Part shown: piece by piece, positions 16,503 to 25,039 of the stretch | Layout of the letters: every line of letters starts with the position of its first letter | How positions within the stretch are numbered: position 1 is the first letter of the stretch | Source: Limimaricola cinnabarinus LL-001 | GTDB lineage: Bacteria; Pseudomonadota; Alphaproteobacteria; Rhodobacterales; Rhodobacteraceae | Assembly (NCBI RefSeq): GCF_000466965.1 | Contig: NZ_BATB01000030.1 | Span: forward strand, 1 to 43,783 | Direction: 5' to 3' | Length of the DNA stretch: 43,783 nucleotides | Notes under the pieces: generated by a model | Told to the model about the DNA's origin: nothing | Database searches by the model: none | The model's input: the letters and a program-made list of their open reading frames with translations, nothing else | Translations under genes and position numbers: made by a program

Positions 16503-18617
16503 TCACTCGACCGGGCGCTGCGGCGGCCGCATGCCGCCGATCGACATCGGCGCGAGGATCGACAGCGACATCGACGAAGCGCGCCCCTGTGGCGAGACCT
16601 CGACTGCGGGCGGCACCGGCGCGGGGGCGGCCTCGGCCACGACCGGAGCCGAACCGACCCGCGCCTGCGGGCGCACGAAGGGCGGCTTGCCGTTGAGGAT
16701 GTCCGAGAAGTTCACCGGCCCGGTCTCACCGGTGAGCCGCGCACGGTAGACCGGGATCGATTCGCTCACCCGCATCACGTAGTTGCGGGTCTCGGTGAAG
16801 GGGATGTGCTCGATCCAGTCGACCACGTCGGCCTGCCCGATCCGCGGATCGCCGCGCTCGGCCATCCATGTGCGCGGTCGCGACGCCCCGGCGTTGTAGC
16901 CGGCCGAGATCATCACCGGGCTCTGGCCGAAGGTCTCTTCGAGATAGGCGAGGTAGCGCGAACCGAGCTTGGCGTTGTAGCGCCAGTCCGAGGTCAGCTT
17001 GGCGCGCGAATAGGGCAGCCCGAGCCAGCCCGAGACCTCCTCGGCGGTGGCGGGCATCAGCTGCATCAGGCCGAGTGCGCCTACCGGGCTGCCGACGCCG
17101 ATGTTGAACTCGCTCTCGCGGCGGGCGATCGACATCGCAAGCTCCGGCGCGACCGGCAGGTCGGTCTCGGCCAGCGCGTGCAGCGGGAAATAGATCTCGG
17201 GGATCACGATCTGCCGGTAGGCCGCGGCCTTGCCCAGTGTCAGCGCCAGATGCGTCTCGTCGCGCTCCATCAGCATGCGGCCGAGCTGCGCGATGCCCTC
17301 GCGGTCGAGGCTGCGGCCCAGCTCCACCACGAAGCGAAGCGCGTCGCCGTACTGGCCCGCATCGAGCAGATAGGCCACCGCTTGGGTGCGGTCATCCTTC
17401 AGGAAGTCGCCCTGCCGCCAGTCGGCCACCGGCTCGTGGCCGGTAAGCGCCGGGTCGAGCGACAGCCCCAGCTTCTCGGCGGCGAGAAGCCCGTAAAAGG
17501 CGGTCTGGTGCAGCGCCGCGCGGGCATAGTCGAGTGCTGCGGTGTCATAGGCGCCCGACGCCTCACGCGCCCGGCCCTGCCAGTATCCGGCACGAGCGAG
17601 CGAGATCGGGCTCTCGACGTCGCTTTCAAGGTGCTGGAAATGCTCCAACGCCTTTTGCGGCTGATCGAGATAGGTCAGCGCGATGTAGCCCGAGAGCCAT
17701 TCGAGATCGGCGTAGAACGTGCCTTCGGTCAGGAAATGCCGGCTGGCCAGCGCATAGGCGCGCTGGGGCTCGCCATTGCGCATGAGCCAGCGCGACAGCG
17801 TCGCGCGCCACGAGGCCCAGCGGAATGGATCGCCCAGCGCCTTTTCCGAGCCGGTGTGGCGCTCGATGATCTCCAGCGCCTCGGTGTAGTCGCCCTTGTC
17901 GGCAAAGCGGTTGAACCGGGCGTTGGCAATGCCGGGATCGTCGCGCAGCCGCTCGGGCACCCGGCCCAGCGCCGCCGCGGCGCCCCGGTCGCGAATGAGG
18001 GCGACGCGGGCCTCGGCGACGCGGCGGTCGGCGTCCGAAAGCGTATCGAACAGCCGCTCCGCATCGGTGATGCGCCAGCGCCAGAGCATCGCGTCGATGC
18101 GGCCTGCGTGATGCGGTGCGAGGATGTCGCCGAAGGCGTCGACCATCGCGGCATGGCCGGTGCCGTCGAGGCCCAGCGTCAGCCACGATTCGACCAGCAT
18201 CTCGCGCGCGGCGTCGATCCTGCCTTGCGCCATCAGCGCCTCGGCCAGACGCACCGCGCCCTCGCCGGTCTCGGGGCTGCCGTCACCGAACCAGGCGATG
18301 ACCTGTTCGGGCGAGAGGCCCTTGGGCATGTCGCGCTCTCCCTCGGCGCGCAGCTGGTCGAGGCGCGGCCAGTCGGGATGGCCCGCGACGAAGGAGACGT
18401 ACTCCTCCCAAGCCCCCTGCCCGGCCAGCAGCTTTTCCCATGTGACGAGATCGAGCGCCACTTCGCCCAAGGGGGCCGCAAGCGCCGTCGCGCGGTCCCA
18501 GTCCTTGCGATCGGCCGCGCCGAGCGCGTCCTCGATGCCGGCGATTGCCGGCATGGCCGGGGCGCACAACGCCAGGACGGTGGCGAGGGCGGTGGAAAAT
18601 CGGGTGGGTTTCGTCAT
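16503..18617 (-). CDS. Soluble lytic murein transglycosylase (Slt type)
   Basis: A 704-residue periplasmic enzyme. A signal peptide (MTKPTRFSTALATVLALCAP, cleavage near AIAG) is followed by a long superhelical repeat region (about 30-470) and a GH23 SLT domain. The catalytic Glu is E501 in ARRESEFN, followed by GALGLMQLMPATAEEVSGWL and SAGYNAGASRPRTWM. It cleaves peptidoglycan glycan strands to 1,6-anhydro-muropeptides. The start at 18617 is chosen because it gives a clean signal peptide. An upstream ATG (18662) would add 15 polar residues in front of it. A Pro/Ala-rich C-terminal tail of about 60 residues follows the SLT domain. Confidence 0.93.
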   Translation of the reverse strand: MTKPTRFSTALATVLALCAPAMPAIAGIEDALGAADRKDWDRATALAAPLGEVALDLVTWEKLLAGQGAWEEYVSFVAGHPDWPRLDQLRAEGERDMPKGLSPEQVIAWFGDGSPETGEGAVRLAEALMAQGRIDAAREMLVESWLTLGLDGTGHAAMVDAFGDILAPHHAGRIDAMLWRWRITDAERLFDTLSDADRRVAEARVALIRDRGAAAALGRVPERLRDDPGIANARFNRFADKGDYTEALEIIERHTGSEKALGDPFRWASWRATLSRWLMRNGEPQRAYALASRHFLTEGTFYADLEWLSGYIALTYLDQPQKALEHFQHLESDVESPISLARAGYWQGRAREASGAYDTAALDYARAALHQTAFYGLLAAEKLGLSLDPALTGHEPVADWRQGDFLKDDRTQAVAYLLDAGQYGDALRFVVELGRSLDREGIAQLGRMLMERDETHLALTLGKAAAYRQIVIPEIYFPLHALAETDLPVAPELAMSIARRESEFNIGVGSPVGALGLMQLMPATAEEVSGWLGLPYSRAKLTSDWRYNAKLGSRYLAYLEETFGQSPVMISAGYNAGASRPRTWMAERGDPRIGQADVVDWIEHIPFTETRNYVMRVSESIPVYRARLTGETGPVNFSDILNGKPPFVRPQARVGSAPVVAEAAPAPVPPAVEVSPQGRASSMSLSILAPMSIGGMRPPQRPVE

Positions 18618-18697
18618 GCTTGGCTGCTCCGGGATTCCGTGACTCTCGGCATGGGACGCCACCCTAGGTATACGCGGCCGAGGCGCAACTCACAAAC

Positions 18698-18726
18698 TTG
18701 GCAAGCGGTGGAAACCCGTCTAGGGT
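18698..18726 (+). promoter_or_regulatory. Candidate promoter of dapA
   Basis: TTGGCA (18698-18703), a 17-base spacer, then TAGGGT (18721-18726), about 37 bases before the dapA ATG. Spacing is ideal. The -10 is degenerate but of a kind common in Rhodobacterales. Confidence 0.4.
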
Positions 18727-18762
18727 CCGCCCGATTTTACCCCCGGACTCAGGACGCCTCAC

Positions 18763-19638
18763 ATGTTCAAGGGATCGCTCCCGGCCCTCGTCACCCCCTT
18801 CGCAGATGGCCAGGTGGACCTCGAGACGCTGAAGAAACTGGTCGAATGGCACATCGCCGAGGGCAGCGACGGCCTCGTCCCGGTGGGGACCACCGGCGAA
18901 AGCCCGACCCTCACCCATGAAGAGCACGACCTCGTCGTCGAGACGGTGGTGAAGACGGCGGCCGGGCGAATCCCCGTGATCGCGGGGGCCGGTTCGAACA
19001 ACACGGTCGAAACCGTGCGCCTCGTCGAGGCCGCCAAGGCGGCGGGGGCCGATGCGGCCCTCGTGGTGACGCCTTATTACAACAAGCCGACGCAGCGTGG
19101 CCTCGTGGCGCATTTCATGGCCGCCGCCGAATGCGGCCTGCCGATCGTGATCTACAACATTCCCGGCCGCTCGGTCGTGGACATGAGCCCGCAGACCATG
19201 GGCGAACTGGCTAAGCACCCGATGATCGTCGGCGTCAAGGACGCGACCGGCGATCTCAGCCGCGTGCCCAAGCAGCGCATGCATTGCGGCGCCGATTTCC
19301 AGCAGCTCTCGGGCGAGGACGCCACGGCGCTGGGCTTCAACGCCCATGGCGGCAAGGGCTGCATCTCGGTCACCGCCAACGTCGTGCCCCGGCTTTGCGC
19401 CGAGTTCCAGCAGGCCACGCTCGACGGGCGCTACGACATCGCGCTCGATCTTCTGGACCGGCTGATGCCGCTGCACGAGGCGATCTTCCTCGAGCCGGGC
19501 GTTGCGGGCGCGAAATACGCGATGTCGGTGCTCGGCCTGTGCCGCGACGAGGTGCGCTCACCGCTCACCACGCCGCTCGAAGGCACCCGGCTCGCGATCA
19601 AGGACGCGCTGCGCCATGCCGGGATGATCGGGCACTGA
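18763..19638 (+). CDS. dapA: 4-hydroxy-tetrahydrodipicolinate synthase
   Basis: A 291-residue TIM-barrel aldolase, full length for DapA. It condenses pyruvate with aspartate semialdehyde in the lysine/diaminopimelate pathway. Visible features are GTTGESPTL (the catalytic Thr pair near 43-44), [17 protein letters not shown] with the catalytic Tyr131, and the Schiff-base Lys159 in [11 protein letters not shown]. The downstream gene smpB begins 108 bases later, after a strong GC hairpin. The product feeds meso-DAP for peptidoglycan, and two peptidoglycan enzymes are nearby, although the link may be chance. Confidence 0.97.
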   Translation: MFKGSLPALVTPFADGQVDLETLKKLVEWHIAEGSDGLVPVGTTGESPTLTHEEHDLVVETVVKTAAGRIPVIAGAGSNNTVETVRLVEAAKAAGADAALVVTPYYNKPTQRGLVAHFMAAAECGLPIVIYNIPGRSVVDMSPQTMGELAKHPMIVGVKDATGDLSRVPKQRMHCGADFQQLSGEDATALGFNAHGGKGCISVTANVVPRLCAEFQQATLDGRYDIALDLLDRLMPLHEAIFLEPGVAGAKYAMSVLGLCRDEVRSPLTTPLEGTRLAIKDALRHAGMIGH

Positions 19639-19641
19639 CCG

Positions 19642-19665
19642 TTCGCCCCCCGCGCGGGGGGCGAA
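19642..19665. terminator. GC-rich perfect hairpin after dapA
   Basis: Arms TTCGCCCCCC (19642-19651) and GGGGGGCGAA (19656-19665) are perfectly complementary around a GCGC loop. It begins 3 bases after the dapA stop. There is no T-run, so it may stall or stabilise the 3' end rather than act as a classic intrinsic terminator. Confidence 0.5.
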
Positions 19666-19746
19666 AGCGACGCTTCGTGGCATTTGGAAAAGGTGATTGG
19701 GGGCGGCGCGCTGGACTTGGGCGTGCCGCATCCCTAGATCGGGCGC

Positions 19747-20223
19747 ATGGCCAAGAAAGATCAGAACAAGAACTACAAGGTGATCGCCGAGAACCGGCGG
19801 GCGCGCTACGACTATGCCATCGAGGACGATCTCGAATGCGGGATCATTCTGATGGGGTCGGAGGTGAAGAGCCTGCGCACCGGTCAGTCCAACATCGCCG
19901 AGAGCTACGCCTCGGTCGAGGGGGGCGAGCTGTGGCTCACCAACGCCTATATCGCGCCCTATGACGCGGGCCGCACCTTCGGCCACGAGGAACGGCGCCG
20001 CCGCAAGCTTCTGGTCAAGCAAAAGGAGCTGGTGCGTCTGTGGAACGCTACCCAGCGCGAGGGCATGACCATCGTGCCGCTGGTGATGTATTTCAACGAC
20101 CGCGGTCTGGTGAAGCTCAAGATCGCCACCGGCAAGGGCAAGAAGAACCACGACAAACGCGCCACCGAGGCCAAGCGCGACTGGGGCCGTCAGAAGCAGC
20201 GGCTGCTGCGCGCGGGCATCTAG
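19747..20223 (+). CDS. smpB: SsrA (tmRNA)-binding protein SmpB
   Basis: A 158-residue OB-fold protein that carries tmRNA to stalled ribosomes. It shows the family core [40 protein letters not shown] and LTNAYIAPY, and the basic C-terminal tail [18 protein letters not shown] that occupies the empty mRNA channel. The tmRNA gene itself (ssrA) is not in this window. It lies between dapA and the sulfurtransferase gene in the same direction. Complete length. Confidence 0.97.
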   Translation: MAKKDQNKNYKVIAENRRARYDYAIEDDLECGIILMGSEVKSLRTGQSNIAESYASVEGGELWLTNAYIAPYDAGRTFGHEERRRRKLLVKQKELVRLWNATQREGMTIVPLVMYFNDRGLVKLKIATGKGKKNHDKRATEAKRDWGRQKQRLLRAGI

Positions 20224-20288
20224 GCGGCTTGCACAAGCCGCATCACGGGTCTACTCCTCCGCGCGACGGAACCGACCCGAGGTCACGC

Positions 20289-21169
20289 ATGCCTGAGTTC
20301 GCCGACGATCCCTGCACGCTCGTCTCCACCCGCTGGCTGGCCGAGCGTCTCAAGGATCCCGACCTGCGGATTCTCGATGCCTCGTGGTACCTTCCCGACA
20401 CCGGGCGCGACGGGCGCGCCGAATACGAGGCCGCGCATATCCCCGGCGCCGCTTCTTCGACATCGACGACATTTCCGATCACCGCAGCGGCCTGCCCCAC
20501 ATGGCGCCGCCGCCGGAAAAATTCGTCTCGCGGCTGCGGGCCATGGGCGTGGGCGACGGGCACCGGATCGTGATCTATGATGGCGCGGGGCTGTTCTCGG
20601 CTGCCCGCGTGCGCTGGCTGTTCAGGCTGATGGGCAAGGAGGAGGTCGCGGTTCTCGACGGCGGCCTGCCCAAATGGCGCGCCGAGGGGCGGCCCCTGAC
20701 CGCCGAGGCCACGCCGCTGCGCGACCGGCACCTCACCGTGACCCCGCGCCGCGACATGGCGGTGGACGCCACCGAGGTGGCCCGCGCCGTGAAGCTCGGC
20801 ACCCATGCGATCGTCGATGCCCGCGCCAGCGTCCGCTTCGAGGGCGGCGCGCCCGAGCCGCGCGCCGGGCTGCGCTCGGGGCATGTCCCCGGATCGCGCA
20901 ACCTGTTCTTTCGCGACCTGCTGCGCCCCGACGGCACGATGCGGGACGAGGCGGGCATCCGCGCCGCCTTCGCAGGCGCAGGCGTCGATCTGGACCGTCC
21001 CGTGATCACCACCTGCGGCTCGGGCGTGACGGCGGCGGTGCTGTCGCTTGCGCTCGAACGCATCGGCAAGACCGACCACCAGCTCTATGATGGCTCCTGG
21101 TCCGAATGGGGCATGTTCCCCGACCTGCCGGTGGAAACCGGCCCCGCCAAAGACAACCTCGAAGGATAG
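20289..21169 (+). CDS. sseA: 3-mercaptopyruvate sulfurtransferase (one frameshift)
   Basis: A two-domain rhodanese-fold enzyme, 293 residues when repaired, that moves sulfane sulfur from 3-mercaptopyruvate to thiols. The first domain starts [20 protein letters not shown]. The catalytic loop of the second domain reads [12 protein letters not shown], the CGSGVTA form typical of mercaptopyruvate rather than thiosulfate sulfurtransferases. The frame breaks between 20450 and 20451: AHIPGA should continue [18 protein letters not shown], which needs one more C in the CC run. The aminotransferase gene starts 2 bases after its stop, so the two form an operon that may link amino-acid transamination to sulfur transfer. 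Confidence 0.92.
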
Positions 21170-21171
21170 AC

Positions 21172-22356
21172 ATGTTCGAGCATCTGACCGACCAGCCGGC
21201 CGACAAGATCCTGGCGCTGATGAGCGCCTACAAGGCCGATCCGCGCGACACCAAGATCGACCTCGGCGTCGGCGTCTACAAGGACGCGAACGGCCGCACC
21301 CCCATCATGCGCGCGGTCAAGGCCGCCGAGAGGCGGCTGCTCGAGACCGAGGACACCAAGAGCTACACCGCGCTCGCCGGTGATCCGGCCTTCGCCGACG
21401 CGATGATCGATCTGGTGCTGGCCGACACGCTGCCGCGCGACCGCATCGCCGCCGTCGCCACACCCGGCGGCACCGGCGCGGTGCGCCAAGCCTTCGAGAT
21501 GATCGGCATGGCCGCGCCCGAGGCGACGATCTGGGTATCGGACCCGACCTGGCCGAACCACCTGTCGATCCTCAAGCATCTCGACGCGAAGACCCGCAGC
21601 TACCGCTATTTCGACAGCGAGACCCGTTCGGTCGACATGGCCGGGATGATGGCCGACCTCGCCGAGGCGCAGCCCGGCGACGTGGTACTTCTGCATGGCT
21701 GCTGTCACAACCCGACCGGCGCCAACCCCACCCCCGAGGAGTGGGACGAGATCGCCGCCACGCTCAAGGCGCGTCACCTCGTGCCGATGGTCGACCTCGC
21801 CTATCAAGGCTTCGGCGACGGTCTCGACGCCGACGCGGCGGCCACCCGGCTGATCGCGGGCGCGCTCGACGAGGTGATCATCGCCGCGAGCTGCTCGAAG
21901 AACTTCGGCATCTACCGCGAGCGCACCGGCATCCTCATGGCGATCGGCCGCGACGTGCCACAGACTCGCACGCTGCAGAGCACGCTGGCCTATCTGAACC
22001 GGCAGAACTACTCCTTCCCGCCCGACCACGGCGCGCGCGTCGTCTCGACCATCCTCACCGACGCGGAACTGCGCGCCGACTGGCAGGCCGAGCTGGAGGA
22101 GGTCCGCACCGGGATGCTGCGCCTGCGCGAGGCGCTCGCGGCCGAGCTCAAGCGGCTGTCGAACTCGGATCGCTTCGATTTCATTGCCCAACATCGCGGC
22201 ATGTTCTCGCGCCTCGGCGCCTCGCCCGAACAGGTGGCCAAGCTGCGCGACGACAACGGCATCTACATGGTCGGCGACAGCCGCATGAACATCGCCGGTC
22301 TCAATGATCGCACCATCCCGATCCTCGCGCAGGCGATCGTCGACGCGGGCGTCTGA
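21172..22356 (+). CDS. Aromatic amino acid / aspartate aminotransferase (class I, TyrB-like)
   Basis: A 394-residue PLP enzyme of aminotransferase family I (AspC/TyrB type). The PLP Lys243 lies in SCSKNFGIYRERTG. HGCCHNPTGANPT (about 175-187) and VDLAYQGFG are conserved active-site segments, and the C-terminal Arg is in the segment DSRMNIAGL. It transaminates aromatic amino acids and aspartate with 2-oxoglutarate. TyrB-like is preferred over AspC from the overall sequence, but specificity is uncertain. The ATG at 21172 lies just after the sseA stop. A strong intrinsic terminator follows at 22381-22411. Confidence 0.93.
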   Translation: MFEHLTDQPADKILALMSAYKADPRDTKIDLGVGVYKDANGRTPIMRAVKAAERRLLETEDTKSYTALAGDPAFADAMIDLVLADTLPRDRIAAVATPGGTGAVRQAFEMIGMAAPEATIWVSDPTWPNHLSILKHLDAKTRSYRYFDSETRSVDMAGMMADLAEAQPGDVVLLHGCCHNPTGANPTPEEWDEIAATLKARHLVPMVDLAYQGFGDGLDADAAATRLIAGALDEVIIAASCSKNFGIYRERTGILMAIGRDVPQTRTLQSTLAYLNRQNYSFPPDHGARVVSTILTDAELRADWQAELEEVRTGMLRLREALAAELKRLSNSDRFDFIAQHRGMFSRLGASPEQVAKLRDDNGIYMVGDSRMNIAGLNDRTIPILAQAIVDAGV

Positions 22357-22380
22357 CCCCCTCCCGATCCCGAGCTTGCG

Positions 22381-22411
22381 AACGCCGCCCCTCCCTAGGG
22401 GGCGGCGTTTT
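22381..22411 (+). terminator. Rho-independent terminator after the aminotransferase
   Basis: The 11-base stem arms AACGCCGCCCC (22381-22391) and GGGGCGGCGTT (22399-22409) surround a 7-base loop and are followed by a short T-run (TTTT 22408-22411). It ends the sseA-aminotransferase operon. Confidence 0.85.
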
Positions 22412-22563
22412 GCGTTCCGGCTCGCCGAACAGCCGATTCGAGCCTGAATCGCACGCTTGTCACGATTGCGCGAAACTTTTGCTCGGCTCTGTTGGTTCTG
22501 CCAGCGAAACGGGCCTGACGCACCGCGTCACGCAGCCCGTGACAGCAAACCAAGGAGGTCGAC

Positions 22564-23406
22564 ATGGCCAGCACTGGCGAGACGATGGACCAGAAGGCAA
22601 AACGGGCTGCCGAAGACGCCAAGAGCGGCGCGGCCGAATTCGCCGAAACCGCCCGGGAACGGGCCCGGGAAATGGCCGATGAGGCTAAGACACGCGCCTA
22701 CGAGTATGGTCGCGATTACAAGGACGATGCCGCGAACGAGACCTCGAAGATCGCGAACGCCCTGCGCAAGGCGGCGGACGATCTGCATGACGGCTCGCCC
22801 CAAGAGCGGGTCTTTGCCAAGCTCGCCGACACTGTGGCCGACACCGCCGACGGCATGCGGGACATGGAACTCGACGAGATGGCCTATGCCGTCAACGATT
22901 TCGCCCGCCGCAATTCGGCCGCCTTCCTCGGCGGTGCCGCGCTGCTCGGCTTTGTCGCGGCGCGCTTCATGAAGGCTTCGGCCCGTCATGATGACAAGCG
23001 GACGGGTGGCTATGGCCAAGGCGCCTATGGTCAGGCCGGTCGCACGTCCCCCGACGTGACGCCGAACGATTACGACGACGAAGACCGCATGTCGCGCCCC
23101 GTGCCGACGTCCTCCCCCACGAGCAGCGCGGCCCCGCGTCCGGCTCCGACGACCACGACGCAGCCCACCTCGCGCCCTGCCACCACCGGCGCGACCACCG
23201 GCACCAGCACGGCGGCGGGCTCCACCGGTTCGATGGGCTCGGCCGGCACTACCAGCTCGACGAGTTCGACCGGCACCGCAGGCTCGACCAGCTCGATGGG
23301 TTCGACCGGCTCCAGCTCTTCGGTCGGCGGCATCGACAAGCCCGATGAAAAGCCCGAAATCCCCGGCGCACCGCAGCCCGGCACAACGGGAGCCGTGAAA
23401 AAATGA
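22564..23406 (+). CDS. DUF883-like membrane-anchored protein with Ser/Thr/Gly-rich tail
   Basis: A 280-residue protein of unknown function. Residues 1-115 are charged amphipathic helix with Ala/Glu/Lys repeats, like DUF883/ElaB and LEA-like proteins. A single hydrophobic segment at about 118-136 (AAFLGGAALLGFVAARFM) is followed by a disordered tail. Residues about 180-255 are almost only Ser, Thr, Gly, Pro and Met in TGS-type repeats. A strong AAGGAGG Shine-Dalgarno precedes the ATG. It is the first gene of a three-gene overlapping operon (ATGA with the next gene). A role at the inner membrane under stress is only an inference from the fold class. Confidence 0.8.
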   Translation: MASTGETMDQKAKRAAEDAKSGAAEFAETARERAREMADEAKTRAYEYGRDYKDDAANETSKIANALRKAADDLHDGSPQERVFAKLADTVADTADGMRDMELDEMAYAVNDFARRNSAAFLGGAALLGFVAARFMKASARHDDKRTGGYGQGAYGQAGRTSPDVTPNDYDDEDRMSRPVPTSSPTSSAAPRPAPTTTTQPTSRPATTGATTGTSTAAGSTGSMGSAGTTSSTSSTGTAGSTSSMGSTGSSSSVGGIDKPDEKPEIPGAPQPGTTGAVKK

Positions 23407-23840
23407 CCTATACTGATCCGCATCATGACCCCGCCCCCGGGACCACGACCCGGGTCGAGAGCAAGAGCACGAGTTCGCTGCTGTCCGAGGCGCTCAACCA
23501 TGTGAGCGGCCTCGTGCGCAAGGAGGTCGACCTCGCCCGCGCAGAAATGTCGCGCGCGGTGAGCCGCGCCGGGATGGGCATCGGCCTCATCGTCGCCGCG
23601 GTGATCCTGAGCCTTACCGCGCTCAACGTGCTCGCAACCGCCTTCGTCGCATGGCTCGCGGAAACCGGCATTGGGCCGGGCCTGTCCGCCCTCATCGTCG
23701 GTCTGGTGATCCTCGTGATTGCCGCGATCCTCGTGAAGGTCGGCCTCAACCGCGTCAAAGCCGTGACAAACGCACCAAAGCGCAGCGCCGAAAGCATCCG
23801 CAAGGACGCCGCTGCCGTCAAAGGAGCTATCAATGACTGA
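23403..23840 (+). CDS. Phage-holin-superfamily-III-like membrane protein (PF07332 type)
   Basis: A 145-residue protein with a hydrophilic N-terminus, an amphipathic helix (LVRKEVDLARAEMS, about 37-50) and two transmembrane helices (about 57-85 and 93-113), as in the holin-like/YqjE family. Despite the family name these are ordinary chromosomal proteins. In Escherichia coli the yqjC-yqjD-yqjE group has a similar arrangement. The gene overlaps both neighbours (4 and 8 bases), so the three products are made together. Function unknown. Confidence 0.85.
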   Translation: MTYTDPHHDPAPGTTTRVESKSTSSLLSEALNHVSGLVRKEVDLARAEMSRAVSRAGMGIGLIVAAVILSLTALNVLATAFVAWLAETGIGPGLSALIVGLVILVIAAILVKVGLNRVKAVTNAPKRSAESIRKDAAAVKGAIND

Positions 23841-24933
23841 CCAGACCCGTTCCCCCGAAGAGATCGAACGCGAGATCGCGACCGAGCGCTCGGAACTGCA
23901 ACGCACGATCGACGACCTGCAGGAACGCCTGTCATTCGACGGGATCATGCGTTCGGTCACCGACAGCGTGAGCGACAACGCCTCCGATATCGGTCGCACC
24001 ATCTCGGACACCGTGCAGCGCAACCCCGTGCCGATCGCGCTGGTGGGCGCGGGCCTTGCATGGCTCGCCGTCTCCAACGCCCGGAGCGGCCAGGATGACG
24101 AGCGTTATGCCGGTGAGGTCGATTACCGCGGCCAGCGCGACTATGCCCGCTCGGGCCGTCTTGGCGCCGATCCCTACCTGTCGCGCAAATACGGCACTGA
24201 CAAGATGGACGAGCCGCGCGGCCCGGTCGCCACACCCGAGGATCACGGCGATTCGCCGTGGAACGAGACCCGCAGCCGCGGCGGTGCCCTGCGTGACCGC
24301 ATGAGCGGTGCCATGGGTGGTGCCAAGGGCAAGTTCAGCGAGTATCGCGACCGTGCCCGCACCCGCGGCGCTGCCGCCGGGGCCTCCGCCCGCAGCCTGC
24401 GCGACCGTATTTCCGACGGCACGCATGGCATGTCCGACGAGGCCAAGAAGCGCGTGATCTCCGCTCGCACCCGCGCCTACGAGGCGCAGGTCAAAGCCGA
24501 GTTCTACGCTCGCAAGGGTCGTGACAGCGCCGCCGGCCTCTATGAGCAGCAGCCGCTTCTGGGCGGCCTGCTGGCAATGGCAGCCGGTGCCGCCGTCGCC
24601 GCGATGCTGCCGCGCACCCAGCGCGAGGACGAAGCGTTCGGTGCCTATCGCGATGACCTGATGGACGAGGCACGGCACGTCTACGAGGAGGAGCGTACGC
24701 GTCTGACCGACGTCGCCCGTGCCACCGCCGAAGATGCCCGCGAGCAGGCCCAAGGCCTTGCCCGTGCCGTGCAGGACGACCTCAAGGACGCCGCGACCGA
24801 CGTGCAGGGCCGGGCCCGCGAGGCCGCCGAGCACGTGGCCGACACCGCGAAGTCCGAGGCCCAGAAGAAGGACCTCGGGGCCACCGCGCAGGACGAGGCC
24901 GACAAGGCCAAGCAGAAGGCCGGCGGTCACTGA
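23833..24933 (+). CDS. DUF3618 domain protein
   Basis: A 366-residue protein. The N-terminal DUF3618 (about 6-80) has the diagnostic RSPEEIEREIATERSELQRT opening and ends in a hydrophobic segment (PVPIALVGAGLAWLAV, about 65-80). A long Arg/Gly/Asp-rich linker follows, then a second hydrophobic stretch (about 241-260, LLGGLLAMAAGAAVAAML). A C-terminal Ala/Glu/Lys-rich helical region resembles LEA or apolipoprotein-like repeats. Last gene of the operon, followed by a strong terminator. Probably a membrane-bound stress protein. This is inferred from composition and from operon partners. Confidence 0.85.
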   Translation: MTDQTRSPEEIEREIATERSELQRTIDDLQERLSFDGIMRSVTDSVSDNASDIGRTISDTVQRNPVPIALVGAGLAWLAVSNARSGQDDERYAGEVDYRGQRDYARSGRLGADPYLSRKYGTDKMDEPRGPVATPEDHGDSPWNETRSRGGALRDRMSGAMGGAKGKFSEYRDRARTRGAAAGASARSLRDRISDGTHGMSDEAKKRVISARTRAYEAQVKAEFYARKGRDSAAGLYEQQPLLGGLLAMAAGAAVAAMLPRTQREDEAFGAYRDDLMDEARHVYEEERTRLTDVARATAEDAREQAQGLARAVQDDLKDAATDVQGRAREAAEHVADTAKSEAQKKDLGATAQDEADKAKQKAGGH

Positions 24934-24956
24934 TCGCAGGCTCTCCTGCCAAAACG

Positions 24957-24984
24957 AAAAGGCGCCCCTCGGGGCGCCTTTTCT
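24957..24984. terminator. Bidirectional intrinsic terminator
   Basis: The 12-base arms AAAAGGCGCCCC (24957-24968) and GGGGCGCCTTTT (24971-24982) have a 2-base TC between them, with a T-run on the right and an A-run on the left. It lies between the convergent DUF3618 and amtB genes and can serve both. Confidence 0.88.
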
Positions 24985-25039
24985 TGTTTCATGCCCCGGA
25001 CGCCGTGGCGTCCGGGGCTGTCACCCTTGCTGGGGGAGG

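Noticed and set aside
22412..22563. General-stress ECF (EcfG-type) promoter before the three-gene operon
   Set aside because: A GAAAC and a TGTT occur, but their spacing is too short for the GGAAC-N16/17-CGTT consensus.
23403..23840. Prophage remnant suggested by the holin-like gene
   Set aside because: No other phage genes, attachment sites or tRNA targets are near. This holin-III-like family is common in chromosomes.
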